Below, piece by piece: positions 7,801 through 13,849 of a stretch of 20,260 nucleotides of DNA. The position numbers and the translations under genes were made by a program. The notes beneath the pieces were generated by a model. It worked only from the letters and a program-made list of their open reading frames with translations, was not told where the DNA came from and made no database searches. Location: the NCBI GenBank assembly GCA_039819545.1, contig JBCBRS010000036.1, positions 1-20,260 of the forward strand, given 5' to 3'. Positions within the stretch are counted from its first letter, which is position 1, and every line of letters starts with the position of its first letter. Origin of the DNA: CALLPQ01 sp039819545. Lineage in GTDB: Bacteria; Pseudomonadota; Alphaproteobacteria; Caulobacterales; Parvularculaceae.

Positions 7801-8560
7801 CGACACTGTTACGGAAATGAATTCCCGCCCCGGCGGACCAGCCGGGATGGGAACTGATAATGATGATGCTATCGGGGGCGGCACGCGAGCCGATGTAATC
7901 TTCGGCCGTGATGGCGATGACCGGATTGTTGCCAATGGGGGGAACGATACCGTGCTTGGGGATGCGGGAGATGACACCCTGGTGGGTGGTAGCGGACGTG
8001 ATGTTCTGCTTGGCGGCGATGATAATGACCGTGTTGATGGCGGCGGCGGTGCTGATATTCTGCTCGGCGGGGCCGGTAATGACACGATCCAGGGGCGCGG
8101 CGGCGCCGATGACACTGATGATGGCGCGGGTCATGACCGGGTCATCGCCGGTGGCGGCAACGATACGATTTTCCTGAATATGGGCAATGACGTGATCAAT
8201 TTGGGCGGCGGCGCTGACCTTGTTGTCGCTGAAGAGCGAGGCTTTGGCCGCGACACGATTAATGATTTCCGTCCCGGTCAGGGCGATCAACTCGACCTGC
8301 GGTTACTGGGTATAGACAGTGCCAGCGACGCACGCGCGATCGGCACGCAAAGTGGCAACTTTGCCGTGCTCAATTTCGGTGATGGCGATATCCTCCGCCT
8401 GCGTGGTATCGATCTTGAGGATTTGACCAATGCGGACTTTGTGGGCGACAGCCTGTCCATGATGGTATCATTCTCTGGCGGCGCCGCTGTGACAGAGGAT
8501 GCAAATCTTGAAACCGCTTTCCGGTTTGAATTCAGGCCGGACGCAGATTTCTTCCTGTAG
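4784..8560 (+). CDS. Large adhesin-like exoprotein, C-terminal part: eight Ig/VCBS-like repeats, RTX nonapeptides, type I secretion tail
   Basis: This is the downstream part of the gene that starts at 3477; the true protein continues in this frame from about 4769, and the TTG at 4784 is only the first start-like codon. Eight repeats of ~100-140 aa follow. They end in motifs such as TITGTNNRA, TINGVNDGP, TINGINDRP, TITGVNDAP, EIIGENDAP and TVNGTNDAP, and most begin with a GNxLxDNGNGADxDxD calcium-site pattern. They match the tandem-95/VCBS-like cadherin-fold repeats of bacterial adhesins. From nt ~7846 to 8215 come RTX nonapeptides (GGxGxDxxx, for example GGNDTVLGDAGDDTLVGGSG). The end is a serralysin-like C-terminal domain (GFGRDTINDF ... 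LRLRGIDLEDLTNADF) with a final hydrophobic DADFFL. Ca2+-stiffened, type I-secreted surface adhesion or biofilm protein is the likely role. Its stop lies 24 bp from the convergent DUF2891 gene. Confidence 0.88.
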   Translation: MVLNLGVPTAIDGFVANSEAVAADDDFSADQNTTITGNLFADNGNGEDIDPDRDSFNVFSVAEINRGNDPQFLNSSVAASLGTFAVDANGNFTFDPSQSVNALGLREGEIATQTFFYRVVEDGRDPAPLLTAQDGSNGAFGGVTGRVTFTITGRNDVPVDGNEVLNFTADDLTDLNTLSVRVNLLENATDVDRGDVLILDQAIGLTDPSIGQVFFNVDRASGNFQWDYIGDLSELYTDENVSVRYSYGVLDGNGGRNGSALTITITGTNNRAAAADDIFTIDAGDTATGNVLTDNGNGADIDIDGDTLTVYQVADANRPDNADFLAPVGGAVALGRLTVRADGSFSLDTSGNSEAIALGAGESATQDFFYRITDLAEGEEPAIGARNPLAEQDGSDSIGLVRITINGVNDGPIAANDAIMTDEDSAQSGNVLLDNGSGADRDPDTNDILSVGEVNGVAALVDTQFTLSSGALLTLNGDGTFDYDPNGAFEGLTENETATDTFSYTLVDGNGGFDQATVTLTINGINDRPEALPDMVSTAEDAVLTGNLFSDNGNGADTDSEGDAITVFSVAEINRDDDQAFIGPLGQVAAFGILQVDADGDFVFDPTANPVANALGDGEILTQTFLYRVTDEDTPSEPLLVGADVARDMAGDTIGRLDITITGVNDAPIAVNDFGITGEDGPSVSFNLTDNDSDVDNNDDPEISSIDTTGTLGLVTINPDNDSVSYDPNGAFEALGAGETTTDTFTYTINDGNGGLATATVTVEIIGENDAPMDEDEAVSVDEDGPVLTVNLLDNATDLDAGAMLFIDGDFSAVTPGGTATVQPSGTFTFDPGTDFNSLRDGQTATLVFDYTVSDNNGGRDPSSITVTVNGTNDAPMAFNDTGTTNENEAIRLDVLINDTDPDTGLDPTLASSTAPIGDTLSVARIEGVDVMVGDSVTIASGARVTLLADGTLDYDPNGGLDNLRFGESTIDRFTYTAVDDFGALSAASVAVTVAGRGTSVPDTLRDTVTEMNSRPGGPAGMGTDNDDAIGGGTRADVIFGRDGDDRIVANGGNDTVLGDAGDDTLVGGSGRDVLLGGDDNDRVDGGGGADILLGGAGNDTIQGRGGADDTDDGAGHDRVIAGGGNDTIFLNMGNDVINLGGGADLVVAEERGFGRDTINDFRPGQGDQLDLRLLGIDSASDARAIGTQSGNFAVLNFGDGDILRLRGIDLEDLTNADFVGDSLSMMVSFSGGAAVTEDANLETAFRFEFRPDADFFL
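7846..8215 (+). repeat. RTX nonapeptide block of the exoprotein
   Basis: About a dozen imperfect nonapeptides of the form GGxGxDxx(L/I/V). Each parallel beta-roll turn binds Ca2+ after export, which is known for RTX proteins and drives folding outside the cell. One stretch (GRGGADDTDDGAGHDRV) is degenerate and probably breaks the roll into two segments. Confidence 0.9.
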
Positions 8561-8584
8561 ACGCCAAGGCGCATTCGTCCGCGC

Positions 8585-9730
8585 TCACTTCTGCCAGCCG
8601 CGATCCGTCATCAGATAGGTGGCGAACGAGGCGAGCCAGTGGCTGCCCGCATAGTGCTCGGCAGAGACAGCGCCAACACCTGCCTCGGCATGAATGCGCG
8701 CGGCGGCAATGAGCGCGGCTTTGCGTTTGTCGCCCTCTGGCAACGCGCGGGCCATATTATAGAGGTTCCAGGCACGCGAAGAATTCACCCCGTCAAGATG
8801 CACCAGCTTGCCGTCACTGGCATCTTTCACAATGCCGGGGGCAAGCCAGCCGCCCGCCCCATCCTCAGGGATTTGCGGCAGGAACTCTTTAAGCCAGTTA
8901 GCAAAGTCTTGTGCATTGAGCGTGCGGCGCATCAGGTCTGCCTCCATCAGGCAGGGCGAGAGAAAGTCCTCGCCGCTCGGCTCGTAAGCCAGCGGACAGT
9001 TCGCATCCTCCAGATGAAAGGCGTGACTACGCCCGATGATCAGCGCAGCGAAGGCCTCGTCACCGGCGACCCGTGCCCAGTCGAGCATCAGTCCAAAGGC
9101 AAACGCACTCTGATTGTGGGTACCCAGACGAATGGGATAAGCAAGCTTTGGCAACCAGTCCTTTAGGCTAGCGACGATATCAGCTTCGAGTGGCTGCAAA
9201 ATTGCCAGCCACTCTTTTGCCTGCGGGTCATCCCACTCGCGCAGCTCTGTGGTCAGTTGCAAATACCACGCAAGCCCGTAGGGCCGCTCCCATGAACCAC
9301 GGGCGGGCCGCGCAAAATTGGCCACCTCCCCCGCCAGATTTTCCGGCGTAAAACTCTGGCTTAGCTTTGCCATCGCCGTCTCCCGCCAGGCCGCGTCCGG
9401 CGGCCCCACCCGGAGGAGACGCACAAGCAGCCAGTGACCGTGTACGGAGCTATGCCAGTCAAAGCAGCCATAAAAAGCCGGAAAGATTTCCTTTGGCCGC
9501 CCGATGGCCGCGGCGCTATCGGTTGTCCGCGAGATTTTGTTGGGAAATTCCTGATGGACGCAGGCAATGGCAAGCGCGGCAAACCGGGCGGCAAGATCCG
9601 GCTCAATCTCTCCCGAAAAAGCAATGGGCTCTCCCGAAAAAGCAACGGGCTCAGCGGCGCGCACGCCAGGGTTCAGGTGGCAAACGCCGGCAAGACAGAA
9701 CAGCGCAAGGAGGGCAGATTTCATTGACAT
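8585..9730 (-). CDS. DUF2891 family exported protein
   Basis: 381 aa from the ATG at 9730, which gives a clean signal peptide (MSMKSALLALFCLAGVC, cleavage near RAAEP). An upstream in-frame start at 9811 would put about 27 hydrophilic residues before it. The motif FYGCFDWHSSVHGHW and the later Trp/His-rich alpha-helical stretches (THNQSAFAFGLMLDWAR, GGWLAPG, GSHWLASFATYLM) identify DUF2891, a helical-toroid-like family of unknown activity that resembles glycan-active alpha/alpha-barrels. Export to the periplasm is expected. Just after the signal peptide there is a 7-residue duplication (EPVAFSG/EPIAFSG) from a 21-bp tandem repeat. It is convergent with the exoprotein gene and divergent from the HupE/UreJ gene. 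Confidence 0.85.
   Translation of the reverse strand: MSMKSALLALFCLAGVCHLNPGVRAAEPVAFSGEPIAFSGEIEPDLAARFAALAIACVHQEFPNKISRTTDSAAAIGRPKEIFPAFYGCFDWHSSVHGHWLLVRLLRVGPPDAAWRETAMAKLSQSFTPENLAGEVANFARPARGSWERPYGLAWYLQLTTELREWDDPQAKEWLAILQPLEADIVASLKDWLPKLAYPIRLGTHNQSAFAFGLMLDWARVAGDEAFAALIIGRSHAFHLEDANCPLAYEPSGEDFLSPCLMEADLMRRTLNAQDFANWLKEFLPQIPEDGAGGWLAPGIVKDASDGKLVHLDGVNSSRAWNLYNMARALPEGDKRKAALIAAARIHAEAGVGAVSAEHYAGSHWLASFATYLMTDRGWQK
9609..9650. repeat. 21-bp tandem duplication inside the DUF2891 gene
   Basis: TCTCCCGAAAAAGCAATGGG-C (9609-9629) is followed immediately by the same unit with one change, C for T (9630-9650). It encodes (on the minus strand) two EP(V/I)AFSG units in the linker after the signal peptide, where length changes are likely tolerated. 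Confidence 0.95.
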
Positions 9731-9902
9731 GACGTTTCCGGTTTCAAAGCCGCGGAGCTTAAGGGCATTTGAGCATTTATCAATTGCCGCCGGTCTGTCA
9801 TGGTCAGGCACGCAAGAGAAAACGGGTACTATTGATAGACGGGCCCTCGTCTACCCGGCGCCCAACGGGCACCAAGACGCGCGCCCACAACTGGACTGAG
9901 CG

Positions 9903-10775
9903 ATGAAGCTGATCACCAATTTTCGTCGGCAAAAAAAGATATCTGCGACACGGGCGGGCCCCGCCGCGATGGTGACCGCAATCGCTGCATGCGCGCTGTG
10001 TTTTCTCACCGTGTTTACCGTTTCGTCAGTGCTTTGCCCGTCAGCGGTTGCGCACCCCGAGGATGAATTCTGCACGCCCGATTCCGGGCTCGACCCCGCC
10101 CTGTGCCGTCAACTTGCCAAACTCGACAGTGCCAATGGCCCGGCCAGCGCGATCACCCCCCTCACCGATGAGGACGGCAATCCTCGCACCGCGGCGGACA
10201 CCGCCCTTGTCTACATAAAGATCGGTGTGGGTCACATCCTGCCGGGGGGTACGGATCATATCCTGTTCGTACTGGCGCTCTTTCTGGCGTCGACGCGGCT
10301 GCGCAGTCTGATCCTGCAGATTTCCACGTTCACCGTCGCCCATACGATTACGCTTGCGCTCGCCGCCTCCGGTCTTGTCACGCCGCCTGCATCCATCGTT
10401 GAGCCGTTGATTGCGCTGTCGATTGCGTTTGTGGCGATTGAGACCATTGTCTTTCGCGAGCTTCCCCGCTGGCGCCTGCTTGTCGTATTCGGCTTTGGGC
10501 TGTTCCACGGTCTCGGCTTTGCCGGGTTTATTCGGGACGTTGGCATGCCGCCGCAACAGTTCTGGTCTTCGCTGATCGGGTTTAATGTGGGCGTCGAACT
10601 GGGCCAGATTGGCGTTGTGGCCGCTGCTTTTTTGATCCGTATCCCCGTGCTCAGAGCCCTCGGCGGAACGATGGCAACTCCCCCGCAGGGCTACAGGCAG
10701 TTCGTGGTAATCCCCGCATCGCTGCTCATTGCGCTGATCGGCGTGTGGTGGGCCGTGACCCGCGTATTTGAATAG
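9903..10775 (+). CDS. HupE/UreJ-family integral membrane protein
   Basis: 290 aa. The N-terminus is basic with a hydrophobic segment (residues ~20-48) ending SAVAHPEDE, probably a cleaved signal or first membrane helix. A short extracytoplasmic region with two Cys (EFCTPD, DPALCRQ) follows. The remaining part has about six membrane helices with the HupE_UreJ_2 signatures GVGHILPGGTDHILF, FTVAHTITLALA, FGLFHGLGFAGF and GFNVGVELGQ. The conserved His/Asp residues in these helices are thought to handle a metal ion (Ni in the HupE/UreJ archetypes). No urease or hydrogenase gene is nearby, so the physiological metal is open. It is divergent from the DUF2891 gene with a 172-bp shared upstream region. 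Confidence 0.9.
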   Translation: MKLITNFRRQKKISATRAGPAAMVTAIAACALCFLTVFTVSSVLCPSAVAHPEDEFCTPDSGLDPALCRQLAKLDSANGPASAITPLTDEDGNPRTAADTALVYIKIGVGHILPGGTDHILFVLALFLASTRLRSLILQISTFTVAHTITLALAASGLVTPPASIVEPLIALSIAFVAIETIVFRELPRWRLLVVFGFGLFHGLGFAGFIRDVGMPPQQFWSSLIGFNVGVELGQIGVVAAAFLIRIPVLRALGGTMATPPQGYRQFVVIPASLLIALIGVWWAVTRVFE

Positions 10776-11086
10776 AGCCGTTACTGAATTAACACCAGGC
10801 TCGCTGAGCGAATTGATTCAATCCGTCATTCCTGATTGTGATCATCTATCAGCCGCAGAAGGACAAAACTGAGTAGTCTCGAGTTTTCAATAAAATTGAG
10901 CGTTTCCAAGGCAGTGGGAAAATACCTGCTACCAATCGCACTGTCTGTTTCGAACGCAAGATGGGATTAAACTGCGTTACCTTTTTGTTGAATCGGAAAC
11001 GCAGTCTAGATTCTTTAGTGGTCGCGCGTTCGAACTAAAGTCGATGGATGGGAACCAGCGACGAACACACTTTTTGTGAAAGCGCT
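10776..11086. other. Intergenic region carrying repeat B copy 1
   Basis: No convincing gene. A small palindrome, ATTGATTCAAT, lies near 10812-10823. Repeat B (hairpin plus conserved tail) occupies 10971-11035. Composition becomes AT-rich here, marking the left side of an AT-richer stretch that continues to about 12.9 kb. No intrinsic terminator for the HupE-like gene was seen. Confidence 0.5.
10971..11035 (+). repeat. Repeat B, copy 1 (hairpin with conserved tail)
   Basis: ACTGCGTT (10971-10978) pairs with AACGCAGT (10998-11005) around a T-rich loop. The tail CTAGATTCTTTAGTGGTCGC-GCGTTCGAAC runs to 11035. It matches 20179-20242 in the same orientation with only a handful of differences, nearly all in the loop. 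The tail ends in the 8-bp palindrome GTTCGAAC. Confidence 0.85.
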
Positions 11087-11467
11087 CTAGGTACTGAGAC
11101 TCTTAATTCGTGTACGCACTTCTCGGATAAAAGCGGTGTTTTCAGCAAACTGCTTTTTTTGTTGAATCTCAAGAAAGTAAACAGTGGCTACGGCCCCAAG
11201 CAACGCTGCGCCTAGTTCAAAGACGAGGTCGACAACAACACCATTTACAAACTCGCCAAGCTGGTCGCCAAACTGAAAACCGATCGCCTTTGAGGCCGTG
11301 ATGCAAACCACTGCAAGGGCTAGCAAACGGCGTAATAGTCTCGTGCGTACCAGCTCGCGGTCACCGATCAGATCCAATTCCTGAGGGTTTTCAATGAAGT
11401 ACTTGATGTCGTCATCTGTCAGTTCCGAGGCGGACTTTTCAAAGATCTCTTCAGTTTTTGAATGCAT
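11087..11467 (-). CDS. Small two-TM membrane protein, unknown
   Basis: 126 aa from the ATG at 11467, which has GAGGGAG about eight bases upstream. The frame is open back to 11650 but there it overlaps repeat A. A charged N-terminal ~40 residues (MHSKTEEIFEKSASELTDDD) precedes two hydrophobic segments: RLLALAVVCITASKAIGF (~residues 47-65) and VVVDLVFELGAALLGAVATV (~75-98). The C-terminus is basic (FLEIQQKKQFAENTAFIREV). Both termini are probably cytoplasmic. The family was not recognised. Its leader is repeat A copy 2, the same element that precedes the unrelated 540-827 gene. It lies in the AT-richer stretch, which suggests accessory DNA. Confidence 0.7.
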   Translation of the reverse strand: MHSKTEEIFEKSASELTDDDIKYFIENPQELDLIGDRELVRTRLLRRLLALAVVCITASKAIGFQFGDQLGEFVNGVVVDLVFELGAALLGAVATVYFLEIQQKKQFAENTAFIREVRTRIKSLST

Positions 11468-11480
11468 CAAAAGCTCCCTC

Positions 11481-11625
11481 AATAAGGGTCTAAACGAAAA
11501 TCGGTGTTGTCTGTCGAAACGGCTGTTTTTGAGAACCGGAACGCAGCGTACATGCAGGATGTGAGTACCGGAAGTGCAGAAAATAGCGCTTGCAGACGGC
11601 AGAACGAGGGTTTTCGATTGGGCTC
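11481..11625 (-). repeat. Dispersed repeat A, copy 2 (leader of the 11467 gene)
   Basis: Reverse-complement copy of 344-489. It keeps the blocks GCCGTCTGCAA, CCGGTTCTCAAAAACAGCCG and TTTTCGTTTAGAC, and an imperfect palindrome around CTCACATCCTGCATGTACG. It ends about 13 bp before the ATG of the membrane-protein gene, immediately upstream of its ribosome-binding site. Confidence 0.75.
11489..11517 (-). promoter_or_regulatory. Possible promoter inside repeat A copy 2
   Basis: On the minus strand TCGACA and TTTAGA are separated by 17 bp and are followed about 20 nt later by the gene start. The pair is conserved in the other repeat copy. Only weakly matched to the sigma70 consensus, so tentative. 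Confidence 0.3.
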
Positions 11626-11895
11626 TAAGACACCGTGTCTGCTTCCCCAATACTGGTCAATCCATAAGAAACGCTGAGAGGCCAACTTGGGCCAAAAATG
11701 GTCTGTTTGGTGGATTGTCAATCAGGCGATTGATTGCCAGAGGCAGTCAAATGGCTTCGAAAGTTGAAGCGCAGCAATGCGGGCAAAAGCGGACATTAGA
11801 TTTTAGGCATTGCGTGGAAGGTGTTGGCCCATTTTTGCCGTTCACATCTTACAAAAACCGGCAATAGACTGAGGCATTCCAGACATTTAACGGCG

Positions 11896-12381
11896 TTATT
11901 CTGAAAACCAAAGCGCAGGTTGGCCATCAATTACATCTTGAACGCAACCTTCTTCCCATGGAAATAATCCTTGTTGTGCTCCCGGCCACACTAACTGAAA
12001 AACCTCCGGTGCACCGACGTTACCATTCTCACGCCATAGCCAATTCGCGGATACAGTATATTCGGTGTGTAGCTCTTTATGGATGGCTTTTCGGCTTATG
12101 CAGCTGAAACCCTCAAGCAGACCTTCCCATGCCATGCCATCTTCTGGTTCCGCACCATTTTGAATTTGTCGATAAACTTCCCAAAGCATGCTGCTCATCA
12201 AGTCTTTGGGAAGCCCAAAAATTATAAATTCTGGCGCTTTAAGTGTTTTGGTAAAACCAACTGAATAACCAAAGTCAGGTTCTTCGCCATCTGGATCAAA
12301 CACGAAGGTGAATTGCCACCCGTGCTCCTCAATCGTCGAGAGTAGTTTACGCTCGTGATCTGAATGGGACTTTGTCATCAT
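11896..12381 (-). CDS. DUF4262 domain protein
   Basis: 161 aa from tandem ATG codons at 12381/12378; a TTG at 12417 is the only earlier option and has no better ribosome-binding site. The pattern EEHGWQFTFVFDPDGEEPDF followed by GYSVGFTKTLKAPEFIIFGL is diagnostic of DUF4262, a small cytoplasmic family of unknown function scattered through Proteobacteria and Actinobacteria. The C-terminal half is Trp-rich (SANWLWRENG, LVWPGAQQGLFPWEEG). It lies 58 bp downstream of the MSFDL-type gene on the same strand and is probably co-transcribed with it. AT-rich codon use relative to flanking genes fits acquisition by transfer. Family assignment is firm; no role can be given. Confidence 0.85.
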   Translation of the reverse strand: MMTKSHSDHERKLLSTIEEHGWQFTFVFDPDGEEPDFGYSVGFTKTLKAPEFIIFGLPKDLMSSMLWEVYRQIQNGAEPEDGMAWEGLLEGFSCISRKAIHKELHTEYTVSANWLWRENGNVGAPEVFQLVWPGAQQGLFPWEEGCVQDVIDGQPALWFSE

Positions 12382-12439
12382 TAAACGGTAGCAATGCAAA
12401 TGTCGACATAAAAGCAAAATGTCTGCCTCTGCCGAATTA

Positions 12440-12838
12440 TTATAACTCGAATTTCTTCTCTAATCTACCGGAACTATCCGGAAAATAGACACTGCCATCT
12501 TGTGGATCAAAAACGCCAATTCCGTGTTTACATGCGGCGGCAAGCAGGTCTTCAACAGCATTTTGAGAGGCAGAATATGTAATCCCCGTTTCGATCCGAT
12601 CCTTAGAGAAAAAGTAATCAATAACATTTGGGTCATCTAAATCATCTTCAGCTGCCGCATCCGGACCATTGAGCGGCGGATATTTGGTTTTCACCTGATC
12701 ATACCAGACTTTCAGGGCCTCGCTTAGATCCTTCGGATCGATCATCTCCATATCATCGCCAGCATCTAGCCACTCATCGAATTCATCAGCATTTTTGGGA
12801 GCCGCTGCCGCAAGGAAGAATGTCAAATCGAAACTCAT
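12440..12838 (-). CDS. Uncharacterised acidic protein (MSFDL-type)
   Basis: 132 aa from the ATG at 12838, with GGGAG about ten bases upstream; an open extension back to 12874 lacks a ribosome-binding site. The protein starts MSFDLTFFLAAAAPKNADEF, has a middle with LKVWYDQVKTKYPPLNGPDA, and ends TYSASQNAVEDLLAAACKHG followed by IGVFDPQDGSVYFP. I know this layout from many bacterial hypothetical proteins beginning MS(F/Y)DL with a Y/FPPLNGP motif and a terminal GVGFFD-like segment, but I cannot name a function. Strongly acidic, soluble, no signal peptide. Upstream member of a two-gene unit with the DUF4262 gene. Confidence 0.75.
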   Translation of the reverse strand: MSFDLTFFLAAAAPKNADEFDEWLDAGDDMEMIDPKDLSEALKVWYDQVKTKYPPLNGPDAAAEDDLDDPNVIDYFFSKDRIETGITYSASQNAVEDLLAAACKHGIGVFDPQDGSVYFPDSSGRLEKKFEL

Positions 12839-13249
12839 GATGTGTTTACTCCCTTTGTGAATTAGCTTTGCCAAGACTCTACCGTGCCTTTGAACTCATA
12901 CATGAAAGTCGTTTGGCGGCAATAAGTAACCGCAAATCAGTCGTTCGCAGATTACGTATCTACGACTGCTTCTTGGCGAGTTTTCGCCGTTCTCTGTATC
13001 CGTCGCTTATGTCGCCTTTGAAGATCAAGCTGCCGATTGCTGGCGACGAATCTTGACACAGCCTCGGCCAATCACCGCCTGTCTGACCGAGCCTCACATT
13101 TTAGGAGCCCGCTGACCTCAGCGCCCTAAAAACCCGGCTCCTCAGGGCGAGAAAGCCGGGTCATTTTAATCGCTGGGTAGACTGCGGAAAACGACAGGAC
13201 AGTCGAGACCGAGCCGGCTATGGCGTTCAAAAACGCCGGTCAGATTTTT
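12839..13249. other. Intergenic region with terminator structures
   Basis: No gene supported; a 62-codon frame at 12868-13056 has no ribosome-binding site. The right half holds the terminator at 13122-13161 and a perfect small hairpin (GGCGTT 13222-13227, AACGCC 13232-13237) just after the stop of the NTF2-like gene. The upstream promoter of the 12838 gene should lie near 12840-12950 but is not recognisable. Confidence 0.5.
13122..13161 (-). terminator. Intrinsic terminator for the 13721-13248 gene, with an interleaved second stem
   Basis: ACCCGGCT (13132-13139) and AGCCGGGT (13154-13161) form an 8-bp stem; on the minus strand it is followed by five T. A second pair, CGCCCT (13122-13127) and AGGGCG (13144-13149), uses the loop of the first stem, so the two helices are interleaved and would form either a pseudoknot or alternative structures. 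Confidence 0.6.
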
Positions 13250-13721
13250 AGGGCTGATACGGCAGCGATGAATGGTGGAGGACGATACGCAAGGTGCCGT
13301 CGGCATCTTTTTTGTAGCCCCAGCTTTTATCTACTTTTGTAACGGTGCCGTCTTTGTCGGTCATGGTGACCCAGCCCATCCACATGGCCACGTCGCCTTC
13401 GATAAAGCTCGCCGATGTGTCGGAGGTAACCTCCCGCCAGCCGCGGATGCCAAAGCCACCATCAAGCGGAAAATCGGAGTCGTGACCGACGAAGTAAGAC
13501 AGAGCGCCTTTCTTGGTCGGACGGAAGGTTTTGTCCCCGCTTGCGAGTGTTGGTTTGAAAAGAACGGGGCCGAGATTGTAACCATAGGCCGCGTCGAGAA
13601 CGCCGTCGGCAACGCCGCGCGCCTCGTCAATCCCGCCAGCCTCATAGGCCTTTGCGATGGCCACCAGGGCGTCCCCCCAAGCGGTGCGGGCTTGTTCCAA
13701 TTCTTTTTCCGTGATCGTCAT
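13248..13721 (-). CDS. NTF2-like / SnoaL-like protein
   Basis: 157 aa from the ATG at 13721 (MTITEKELEQARTAWGDALV), which has AGGATGG about seven bases upstream; the ATG at 13730 has AGG abutting it. A long N-terminal helix is followed by a curved-sheet pattern ending SWGYKKDADGTLRIVLHHSS-LPY. That ending, together with the acidic/aromatic pocket (VAMWMGWVTMTDKDG), is typical of the NTF2-like fold of the CaMKII-association/SnoaL type. Homologues in marine bacteria are sometimes mislabelled as phosphoribosyl-AMP cyclohydrolase, but none of that enzyme's motifs are present. Cytoplasmic; substrate unknown. It is transcribed on the same strand as the M3 peptidase gene but separated from it by that gene's terminator. 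Confidence 0.75.
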   Translation of the reverse strand: MTITEKELEQARTAWGDALVAIAKAYEAGGIDEARGVADGVLDAAYGYNLGPVLFKPTLASGDKTFRPTKKGALSYFVGHDSDFPLDGGFGIRGWREVTSDTSASFIEGDVAMWMGWVTMTDKDGTVTKVDKSWGYKKDADGTLRIVLHHSSLPYQP

Positions 13722-13778
13722 CGGGTCCATCCTGTGTTGAGTTTGTGTGAAACGAATACTGGTCGGGAATTATGTATG

Positions 13779-13812
13779 AAAAGCCCCCAAGGCAAGGGCC
13801 TGTGGGGGCTTT
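13779..13812 (-). terminator. Intrinsic terminator of the M3 peptidase gene
   Basis: AAAGCCCCCA (13780-13789) and TGGGGGCTTT (13803-13812) form a 10-bp GC-rich stem with a 13-nt loop; on the minus strand it is followed by a short T-run. It lies about 38 bp beyond the peptidase stop codon. Confidence 0.8.
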
Positions 13813-13849
13813 ATCAGCGTCCCTGTCACCGTCTTGCGACGGGGCGGCC

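Larger units (their letters stand above)
11468..11895. other. Intergenic region with repeat A copy 2
   Basis: 11481-11625 is repeat A copy 2 on the minus strand. From 11626 to 11895 no gene is supported; a plus-strand open frame at 11574-11867 begins inside the repeat, has no ribosome-binding site and shows no family. The stretch around 11760-11810 (CAGCAATGCGGGCAAAAGCG) looks like decayed intergenic sequence. Confidence 0.45.

Noticed and set aside
11018..11035. tRNA-like T-arm in the repeat B tail (GGTCGCGCGTTCGAAC)
   Set aside because: The sequence after TTCGAAC cannot pair with the preceding GCGCG, and no acceptor or anticodon arms are present, so it is not a tRNA gene or clear 3' end.
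11574..11867. 97-codon plus-strand frame
   Set aside because: It starts inside repeat A on the opposite strand from its downstream gene, lacks a ribosome-binding site and has non-coding-like composition.
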